Shown here: in pieces, positions 1 through 4,265 of the stretch
How the letters are laid out: each line of letters starts with the position of its first letter
Numbering within the stretch: position 1 is the first letter of the stretch
Source of the DNA: Coriobacteriaceae bacterium
Lineage (GTDB): Bacteria > Actinomycetota > Coriobacteriia > Coriobacteriales > QAMH01
Assembly (NCBI GenBank): GCA_004553405.1
Contig: SFLO01000058.1
Span: forward strand, 1-5,778
DNA: 5,778 bases
Direction of reading: 5' to 3'
Made by a program: the position numbers and the translations under genes
Notes under the pieces: model-generated
What the model was told of the DNA's origin: nothing
Seen by the model: the letters and a program-made list of their open reading frames with translations, nothing else
Databases searched by the model: none

Positions 1-10
1 GCTTGCAGGA

Positions 11-41
11 GGGCAAAACGGGGGATTTGGGGGCTTGGGGG
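11..41 (+). other. Putative G-quadruplex-forming motif
   Basis: Four G-tracts lie in a row: GGG (11-13), GGGGG (20-24), GGGGG (29-33) and GGGGG (37-41). The loops between them are 6, 4 and 3 bases. This meets the usual G3+ with 1-7 base loop pattern. Further G5 tracts follow at 69-73 and 113-117. The motif is directly visible; whether it folds in the cell and what it does are unknown. Confidence 0.55.
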
Positions 42-199
42 CGTATTTTGCGCAAAAGAGGGCGATCTGGGGGCAAAAAACTTTGGAAAAACTTCTCGTC
101 CCGCTTCGTTTTGGGGGTTTGACCTGCGATTTCACAAATGTGGAGGAGGAATCTTAAGCCTCGGTTTGACAATTCTTAAAGAAAGGTGAAGGAAAACCG

Positions 200-219
200 A
201 CCCACAAGATGTTGTGGGT
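200..219. other. Perfect 8-bp hairpin (terminator-like or RNA structure)
   Basis: ACCCACAA (200-207) and TTGTGGGT (212-219) form a perfect 8-bp stem closed by a GATG tetraloop. On the + strand no T-run follows. On the - strand the stem is followed by CGGTTTTCC, so a weak leftward terminator is possible. A second small stem, GCC-GAAAA-GGC (225-235), follows directly, and GGAA (191-194) could pair with TTCC (245-248) to enclose both. No known RNA family was recognised. Confidence 0.4.
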
Positions 220-297
220 GACAGGCCGAAAAGGCGGGAATATCTTCCAAAAAACAGAGTGAAAAGCATAAAAAGTTCTGCTTGTCAAGTTTTTGGT

Positions 298-325
298 GGT
301 TTTGTGGAGGTACTTTACACAAACC
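298..325. promoter_or_regulatory. Inverted repeat TTTGTG-N11-CACAAA, possible operator
   Basis: TTTGTG (301-306) and CACAAA (318-323) are perfect inverted arms 11 bases apart. Flanking GG (298-299) and CC (324-325) extend them with one unpaired T. The spacer contains TACTTT (311-316), a weak -10-like hexamer. The site lies about 170 bases before the NlpC/P60 start and could be a protein-binding site or a promoter element for that gene. No well-placed -35 box was found, so the promoter role is a guess. Confidence 0.3.
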
Positions 326-342
326 GTGGAATTGCGGCCATA

Positions 343-446
343 AGCTGCGGTTTTGCGCTCAAGGCGGGTAAGGTACTCCCTGCGGTTGCGCAATCGCACT
401 CGACACACACCCAAGCGCGCCGCGGCCAGCAGCTGGAAACGCAGCT
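343..446 (+). promoter_or_regulatory. Candidate structured 5' leader of the NlpC/P60 gene
   Basis: A nested set of stems can be drawn by eye. AGCTGCGG (343-350) pairs with CC-A-GCAGCT (426-434). GCGCT (355-359) pairs with AGCGC (414-418), and GGGT (366-369) with ACCC (409-412). Inside sits a hairpin with a 7-bp stem and GCGC loop at 381-398. Downstream, AGCTG (431-435) can instead pair with CAGCT (442-446) around GAAACG. That hairpin shares bases 431-434 with the closing stem, so the two folds exclude each other as in a switch. NlpC/P60 genes in actinobacteria are often controlled by the c-di-AMP (ydaO) riboswitch. I looked for its conserved segments and did not find a convincing match, so the class is unassigned. 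High G+C makes chance pairing likely. Confidence 0.3.
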
Positions 447-494
447 CAAACATTCCCGGTGCTGGTGGCCCTATCCCCAACCTTTTGGAGAAGT

Positions 495-1175
495 ATGAGT
501 TATTCGGCATCCAATGCCTTGAGGAAGGCTTGTCCCGCTCGCCGCACCGTCGCGACCATCGCGCTTGCGGCAACCACGGCCCTGGCGTTCTCGCCCGTTG
601 CGAGCATGCCCGCTGCATTCGCAGTAGAAGCATCTTCCTCTCCTGCGATCGTGATCGACGCCAGCGACATCGAGCTGGCCGAAAACGGCAGCGACCGCCT
701 CGCGGTGAGCTCCGTCCTCGATCAGATCAGCGCTCAGGCCCAGGCCCAGACTGGCGCAGCTATGGACGACGTCGTCGCCAAGGTTGCCAAGAAGGTCGCC
801 AAGGAGAAGGCCTCCAAGATCGACAAGGCCCTCTCCGTTGCAAAGAGCCTCAAGGGCACCCCGTACGTCTACGGCGGCAGCACCCCCTCTGGCTTTGACT
901 GCTCCGGCTTCACCATGTACTGCTACAAGAAGGCCGGCGTGAGCCTCTCCCATAACGCTCAGGCGCAGTTCTACCAGACCAAGTCCGTCTCCACCAAGAG
1001 GATGAAGGCCGGCGACCTTGTCTTCTTCGGCTACAGCACCGGCTCCATCAACCACGTGGGCATCTACGTGGGCAACGGCAAGTACATCCACTCTCCCTAC
1101 ACCGGCGCGAGCGTCCGCGTGGAATCCCTCGACGACCGCTCCAACTTCGTGGGTGCAACCCGCCCCGTGAAGTAG
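495..1175 (+). CDS. Secreted NlpC/P60 family peptidoglycan endopeptidase
   Basis: This 226-residue protein is predicted to be exported and to cut peptide stems of peptidoglycan in wall remodelling or daughter-cell separation. Residues 1-43 look like a Sec signal peptide: a basic N-region with Arg and Lys, a hydrophobic run around 20-36, and a likely cut after AFA (41-43). Residues ~44-110 form an Ala/Lys/Gln-rich linker without a recognised wall-binding repeat. The NlpC/P60 domain spans ~112-226. It shows the catalytic Cys136 in FDCSGF, His187 in NHVGIYVG and the third polar residue His199 in YIHSP. The PYVYGG and KAGDLVFF signatures are also present. The start at ATG 495 is preferred over GTG 459 because GGAG (487-490) lies 4 bases upstream and the protein then opens directly with the signal peptide. 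The gene stands alone, with a long leader upstream and a hairpin terminator downstream. The bond cleaved, such as D-Glu to diamino acid, is known for the family but not shown here. Confidence 0.92.
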   Translation: MSYSASNALRKACPARRTVATIALAATTALAFSPVASMPAAFAVEASSSPAIVIDASDIELAENGSDRLAVSSVLDQISAQAQAQTGAAMDDVVAKVAKKVAKEKASKIDKALSVAKSLKGTPYVYGGSTPSGFDCSGFTMYCYKKAGVSLSHNAQAQFYQTKSVSTKRMKAGDLVFFGYSTGSINHVGIYVGNGKYIHSPYTGASVRVESLDDRSNFVGATRPVK

Positions 1176-1220
1176 GTCGAACCACCGCATAATCGCAGCT
1201 CAACCGCAGTATGAACACAC

Positions 1221-1254
1221 AGCGCGGGCCCTTTCAGCTAGAAGGGCCCGCGCT
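1221..1254. terminator. Bidirectional hairpin terminator between convergent genes
   Basis: AGCGCGGGCCCTT (1221-1233) pairs with AAGGGCCCGCGCT (1242-1254) in 13 perfect base pairs, plus a T-G wobble (1234/1241), around the loop CAGCTA. It lies 45 bases after the NlpC/P60 stop and 21 bases beyond the stop of the opposing hydrolase gene, so it can serve both. Neither side has a strong U-run (CGTTGTGTG on +, GTGTGTTC on -), so termination may be partly factor-assisted. Position and stem strength make this a firm call. Confidence 0.8.
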
Positions 1255-1275
1255 CGTTGTGTGCGCCTTGGTGCC

Positions 1276-2211
1276 TTAGAGCTGCTGCTCGATCCAGGTG
1301 AGGATGTCGCCCATGGGCTGGGCGCGCTCGTCTTCGTTGAGGATCTCGTGGCGCATGCCCTCGTAGATGATGGTGGTCACGTTGCGCACGCCGGCGCCTT
1401 CGGCCAGCTCGGCCGCGGCGCGCACGCCCTTGCCGAACTCGCCCACCGGGTCGCCCTTGCCTGCCACGAAGAGCAGCGGCAGGTCCTTGGGGTAGGCCTC
1501 GACGCACTCCCTGCTGGCGGCGAAGTAGGTGGCGGCCATCACGGCGGCGTAGCCTCCCACGGTGAACATGAAGCCGCACTGGGGGTCTGCCTTGTAGTCC
1601 TCGATTACCCGGGGGCTTGCCGCGATCCAGGCCAGGGGGTCGGTGGCGCCCTTGATCTGCTTGCCGTAGCCGCCGGCGGCCATGCTGTCGACGAAGGAGC
1701 TGCGGTGAGTCTCGCCGCGCAGCTTGGCCAGCGTGCGGCAGACCACGCTGCCTGTCTTGGAGAGGATCCTGGGCAGGTTGCCCGTGCCGCAGAGGACCAC
1801 GCCGCTCAGGCCCGCGGCGTGCTGGGCGAGGTAGCAGCGGGTGACGAAGCTGCCCATGGAGTGGGCGAAGATGAAGTAGGGGAGGCCCGGCCCCAGCTCG
1901 CGGCTGGCCAGCTGGCGCATGCTGTGGACGTCTGCGATGAGGGCCTCAAGGCCGCCTTCCACGGGCATGTGGCCGTAGAGGGCCGGGTCCGGGCAGCTGC
2001 TGCCGTGGCCGATGTGGTTGTGGCCACACACGGCAAATCCGTGTTGGGCAAGGAAGCGGGCGAACTCGTCGTAGCGCTCGATGTGCTCGCACATGCCGTG
2101 GACGAGCTGCACGATGCCGCGCGCCTGGGTGGCGGGCAGCCAGAGATGCCCCGTGATGGTGGAGCGCCCGTCGGCGCTGGGGAAGCTGATGTCGCGGCAG
2201 GTGATGTCCAT
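1276..2211 (-). CDS. Alpha/beta hydrolase, monoacylglycerol lipase / lysophospholipase type (Hydrolase_4, S33)
   Basis: The 311-residue protein is a serine hydrolase expected to cleave carboxylic esters such as monoacylglycerols or lysophospholipids. No signal peptide or membrane helix is seen, so it is probably cytoplasmic. The family's features appear in order: the oxyanion loop HGMCEH (38-43) followed by ERYDEFARFLAQHGF; GHGSS after HNHI (64-72); the nucleophile elbow AHSMGS with Ser118; Asp254 in VAGKGDPVG; and His288 in GMRHEILNE. The length matches this family. The elbow has Ala116 where GHSMGG is usual, a mild variation. The ATG at 2211 is supported by GAAAGG (2219-2224 on this strand), 7 bases upstream. 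The gene is convergent with the NlpC/P60 gene and divergent from the LuxR regulator, so it appears to be transcribed alone. The substrate is not predictable from sequence; a peptidase or other esterase within the S33 clan is possible. Confidence 0.9.
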   Translation of the reverse strand: MDITCRDISFPSADGRSTITGHLWLPATQARGIVQLVHGMCEHIERYDEFARFLAQHGFAVCGHNHIGHGSSCPDPALYGHMPVEGGLEALIADVHSMRQLASRELGPGLPYFIFAHSMGSFVTRCYLAQHAAGLSGVVLCGTGNLPRILSKTGSVVCRTLAKLRGETHRSSFVDSMAAGGYGKQIKGATDPLAWIAASPRVIEDYKADPQCGFMFTVGGYAAVMAATYFAASRECVEAYPKDLPLLFVAGKGDPVGEFGKGVRAAAELAEGAGVRNVTTIIYEGMRHEILNEDERAQPMGDILTWIEQQL

Positions 2212-2352
2212 GGAGCTGCCTTTCTGCTGGGTTTTCCGTGCCTAGAATAGTAGTCCGACACGCCGCCTGCGCGCAGCTGCAAACCCAGCTTGTCGACAGC
2301 GCACAACCGTCTTGTTGCCTTGATTTCCCACTGGGAGAACCCTGCCCTGGCG

Positions 2353-2369
2353 TTATTACATGAGATAAT
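2353..2369. promoter_or_regulatory. Candidate -10 box within a dyad upstream of the LuxR gene
   Basis: GATAAT (2364-2369) matches the -10 consensus at five of six positions and lies 64 bases before the chosen LuxR start. It overlaps a dyad with arms TTAT (2353-2356) and ATAA (2365-2368) around a central CATG (2359-2362). A second small inverted repeat, TCCC-ACT-GGGA, lies at 2326-2336. No good -35 hexamer is seen at 16-18 bases. Promoters of this kind of regulator may depend on an activator, so the dyad could be an operator. The assignment is tentative. Confidence 0.3.
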
Positions 2370-2381
2370 CAGTCACTCCTT

Positions 2382-2408
2382 GGGCAAGGCGCCATCCGGG
2401 CGCTGCCC
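2382..2408 (+). other. Hairpin in the LuxR leader, just before the ribosome binding site
   Basis: GGGC (2382-2385) pairs with GCCC (2405-2408). After an AA bulge, GGCGCC (2388-2393) pairs with GGCGCT (2399-2404), with one G-T pair, around ATCCG. The stem ends 9 bases before the GGGAGG (2418-2423) ribosome binding site. It may stabilise or attenuate the message; no T-run follows, so it is not an ordinary terminator. Confidence 0.4.
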
Positions 2409-2432
2409 TGCGTATTTGGGAGGGTGGCACCC

Positions 2433-3971
2433 GTGCCTAACATAGAGCACACTGCAGAGCTCGGTATCAACAGCGAGGGTGTTCTCACCCGTTGCTTGAG
2501 CGGCATCGACGCGCGCTGGCCCGTTATCAAGCTGTTGAGCCTCTCGTTCTACAGCGCCTGGATTCTCCTTACCATGACGGGCGGCAGCACCCTCAGCTAC
2601 GCTTCGCCTGCGGATTCGTCGTACAGCGGCACCATCCTCTACCTGCTTTCCGGTGCGGCTCTCTCTTCCCTGCTCTTTGCCTCCGGAGTTTTCCAAAAAC
2701 AGGCAGATGCGCTTGTGAGGAACAGGGTGTTTCTCATCGCCATGGGCCTCGTCGCTGCTTTCAGCACGCTGGGCATCTCCGGCGGCATCCCCCTGCTGCC
2801 CTACGACGCGATCTTTTCCCTGTGTAGCATCGCCACAGGAGTCTGCACTTCGTTCATCTGCCTGCGCATCGGCTGCGTGTTCTCGGACATGCCCCACGGA
2901 AACCCCTTCTTCGCGGTCTTTGGAGCGGGTCTCTTGAGCAACCTCCTCTGTTTTCTGTGCCTGGGCGTGCCAGATGGACTCTCGCGCCTGCTCATCGCGA
3001 GCCTGCCCCTTGCCGCTGCCCTAGCGGCCCAGCTCGATATCCGCTCAGCTGCAGAGAGGGAGCACCTGCAAGATGACCGCATTCCCCGAGAAGACCTGCC
3101 CCGCGGGTTCTTCTTGCGCCTGATCGCTGCTATCGCCCTCATGTGCGTGGCCGCCGGTTGCATCAAGGGCTTGGCGGGTATGGCAGTTGCCGGCAGCGGC
3201 ACTGGATGGTGGGACTCCGTCATGCTCTTCACGACCTTTGCCGTGACCTGCGCGATCATGGCCGCATTTGCCGTTGCCTTCTCCTTGCGCAACTTTGAGA
3301 TAGGCGCTGTCTACCTGCCCCTCATCACAGCTTCGTCGGTGCTGATCGTAATCTGCTGCATCGTGGGCAGTGCGCTGGGTCCTCTGCAAAAGCTCCTGAT
3401 CGATGTCTCGTACAACGTCTTCATTCTCACCGTCTGGTGCGTGCTGCAAGATCTTGGCTCGCGCACGCAGATCGGGGCGGTGAGGGTCTACGGCTTTGGC
3501 CGCGGGGCCTCCGCCTTGGGGACAACCCTGGGTTGGCTCATCGCGTTTGTGATCACGCAGTCTGGCGCAGGCAGCACCGCTCTTCCCGTTGTCTTTGTTG
3601 GTGCAGCCCTGCTCGTGTTCTGTTCGGTTGCCCTTGTCTCGAACATCAGCACTGTGAGCAAAGCGCTGCAAAGAAAGCTCGAGAGCGCGCTTTCGCAGCA
3701 TGCGGTCGAGGTCCCCGCTGCCCGGGGGGAGGCCCCGGGAGGTGACGCCATCAGCTGCGCCTGCGCGGAGCTCGCCGCGGCGCACGGGCTCACGGCCCGG
3801 GAGGCCGAGGCCATGGAGCTCCTCGGGCGCGGGCGAACGGTGGGCTTTGTCGCAGAGGAGCTGGGCATCTCCTACAACACCGTCAAGGGCTATGCGAAGA
3901 ACGTGTACGCCAAGTGCGGGGTGCACAGCCGCCAGGAGCTCATCGACGCGATAGAGCAGCGCATCCGCTAG
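2433..3971 (+). CDS. Membrane-bound LuxR-type transcriptional regulator with 12-helix N-terminal domain
   Basis: This 512-residue protein joins a transporter-like membrane domain to a DNA-binding tail. About twelve hydrophobic segments can be marked, near residues 30-50, 66-86, 98-118, 125-147, 158-178, 183-201, 226-249, 260-284, 290-312, 320-341, 356-377 and 383-404. A polar linker (~405-445) follows. The LuxR/GerE helix-turn-helix covers ~451-506, with LTAREAEAMELLGRG (453-467) and the recognition segment ISYNTVKGYAKNVYAKCGV (479-497). No phospho-receiver domain is present, so the membrane part is presumably the sensor. GTG 2433 is preferred over GTG 2424, since GGGAGG (2418-2423) lies 9 bases before 2433 but abuts 2424. 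Proteins of this architecture are abundant in Eggerthellaceae, and members in Eggerthella lenta regulate neighbouring molybdenum enzymes such as catechol dehydroxylases. The downstream oxidoreductase, same strand, is the likely target. The ligand is unknown. Confidence 0.9.
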   Translation: MPNIEHTAELGINSEGVLTRCLSGIDARWPVIKLLSLSFYSAWILLTMTGGSTLSYASPADSSYSGTILYLLSGAALSSLLFASGVFQKQADALVRNRVFLIAMGLVAAFSTLGISGGIPLLPYDAIFSLCSIATGVCTSFICLRIGCVFSDMPHGNPFFAVFGAGLLSNLLCFLCLGVPDGLSRLLIASLPLAAALAAQLDIRSAAEREHLQDDRIPREDLPRGFFLRLIAAIALMCVAAGCIKGLAGMAVAGSGTGWWDSVMLFTTFAVTCAIMAAFAVAFSLRNFEIGAVYLPLITASSVLIVICCIVGSALGPLQKLLIDVSYNVFILTVWCVLQDLGSRTQIGAVRVYGFGRGASALGTTLGWLIAFVITQSGAGSTALPVVFVGAALLVFCSVALVSNISTVSKALQRKLESALSQHAVEVPAARGEAPGGDAISCACAELAAAHGLTAREAEAMELLGRGRTVGFVAEELGISYNTVKGYAKNVYAKCGVHSRQELIDAIEQRIR

Positions 3972-3997
3972 GGGCAAAGGCCCCCAGACCAAGGCCC

Positions 3998-4016
3998 GCC
4001 TCCCCTCCAGGGAGGC
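3998..4016 (+). terminator. Hairpin after the LuxR gene, possible terminator
   Basis: GCCTCCC (3998-4004) and GGGAGGC (4010-4016) form a perfect 7-bp stem around CTCCA, 27 bases after the LuxR stop. A smaller stem, GGGGC-AAAG-GCCCC (3971-3984), overlaps the stop codon itself. No U-run follows either, so they may only protect the 3' end or slow polymerase. Read-through into the oxidoreductase cannot be excluded. Confidence 0.4.
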
Positions 4017-4054
4017 TCGCAAACCCTGTCCACAGCACAAGATCGCACCCAAAA

Positions 4055-4084
4055 GGGCGCCCACCCGTTTCGTGGGGGCCGCCC
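4055..4084. other. Strong GC hairpin in the LuxR-oxidoreductase intergenic region
   Basis: GGGCG (4055-4059) pairs with CGCCC (4080-4084) and CCCAC (4060-4064) pairs with GTGGG (4072-4076), with a GGC bulge on the right and loop CCGTTTC. It is preceded by AAAA on the left, which on the - strand would be a short T-run. It could be a terminator for transcription from either side or a structural element. Its right arm runs into a 10-base tandem duplication. Confidence 0.4.
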
Positions 4085-4100
4085 CTGCGCGCCCCTGCGC
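4081..4100 (+). repeat. Exact tandem duplication of a 10-base unit
   Basis: GCCCCTGCGC occurs twice without a gap (4081-4090 and 4091-4100). It lies 165-185 bases before the oxidoreductase start. It may be a slippage product or a pair of binding sites on the same face of the helix, about one turn apart. Confidence 0.7.
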
Positions 4101-4104
4101 CGCG

Positions 4105-4127
4105 TGGGGTTTGACGAAAACGCCCCA
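4105..4127. promoter_or_regulatory. Inverted repeat containing a -35-like TTGACG; candidate operator for the oxidoreductase gene
   Basis: TGGGGTTT (4105-4112) is mirrored by AAA-CG-CCCCA (4118-4127), an 8-bp dyad with a CG insertion in the right arm. TTGACG (4111-4116) sits inside it and matches a -35 box at five of six positions. No good -10 box is seen 16-18 bases further on (GTCTGC at 4134-4139), which would suit an activator-dependent promoter. This is the best candidate site for the upstream LuxR regulator, but the link is inference. Confidence 0.3.
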
Positions 4128-4223
4128 TGGCGGGTCTGCCGCCGTCTTCTCCTCGCCCATAGCATCCCAACCGTGCCAAGCCCGCCGTGCTTTTCCGCGG
4201 CGCAGCGGCATGCCATCAGAGGA

Positions 4224-4246
4224 TCCCCGCCCGGCTGGGCAGGGGA
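4224..4246 (+). other. Leader hairpin before the oxidoreductase ribosome binding site
   Basis: TCCCC (4224-4228) pairs with GGGGA (4242-4246), and GCCC (4229-4232) with GGGC (4237-4240), around a GGCT loop with A4241 bulged. The stem ends 8 bases before AAGGAG (4255-4260). It resembles the hairpin placed just before the ribosome binding site of the LuxR gene. A role in message stability or translation is possible. Confidence 0.4.
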
Positions 4247-4265
4247 GAGAAGACAAGGAGAAACC

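Larger units (their letters stand above)
1..342. other. Gene-poor, relatively A/T-rich region with G-runs and inverted repeats
   Basis: I see no convincing complete gene here. The base composition is visibly lower in G+C than the genes that follow, and the + strand carries repeated G5 tracts near 20-41, 69-73 and 113-117. Small repeats include GATYTGGGGGC at 24-34 and 64-74, TGTGGAGG at 139-146 and 303-310, and the 12-base palindrome TTTTGCGCAAAA at 46-57. One + frame is open from the left edge to a TGA at 187-189 (62 residues). It has a low-complexity, Gly/Lys/Arg-rich composition and no recognisable domain, so it is either the tail of an upstream gene or chance. A long frame on the - strand across 154-633 overlaps the NlpC/P60 gene and is treated as spurious. 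The region may be an intergenic dispersed element, but that needs a search against related genomes. Confidence 0.5.

Noticed and set aside
138..179. Thirteen-codon ATG frame that could be a leader peptide
   Set aside because: No ribosome binding site precedes it, it has no run of a regulatory amino acid, and it lies over 300 bases from the gene.
140..494. c-di-AMP (ydaO) riboswitch before the NlpC/P60 gene
   Set aside because: The position is suggestive, but the conserved GGGGUGAAUC-like and CCGUCAGCUAACC-like segments are not present as a set. It is kept only as an unassigned structured leader.
459..494. GTG 459 as the NlpC/P60 start
   Set aside because: No ribosome binding site lies at a usable distance, and it would add 12 residues ahead of a complete signal peptide.
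154..633. Long - strand reading frame overlapping the leader and the start of the NlpC/P60 gene
   Set aside because: It has no recognisable domain, runs antisense through the signal peptide coding region, and has basic low-complexity composition. It is best explained as chance in GC-rich DNA.
1261..2250. Long + strand frame opposite the alpha/beta hydrolase
   Set aside because: It is His/Ala/Gly-rich shadow translation of a clearly recognisable gene on the other strand, with no domain of its own.
2424..2432. GTG 2424 as the LuxR start
   Set aside because: The ribosome binding site overlaps or abuts this codon; GTG 2433 has a normal 9-base spacing.
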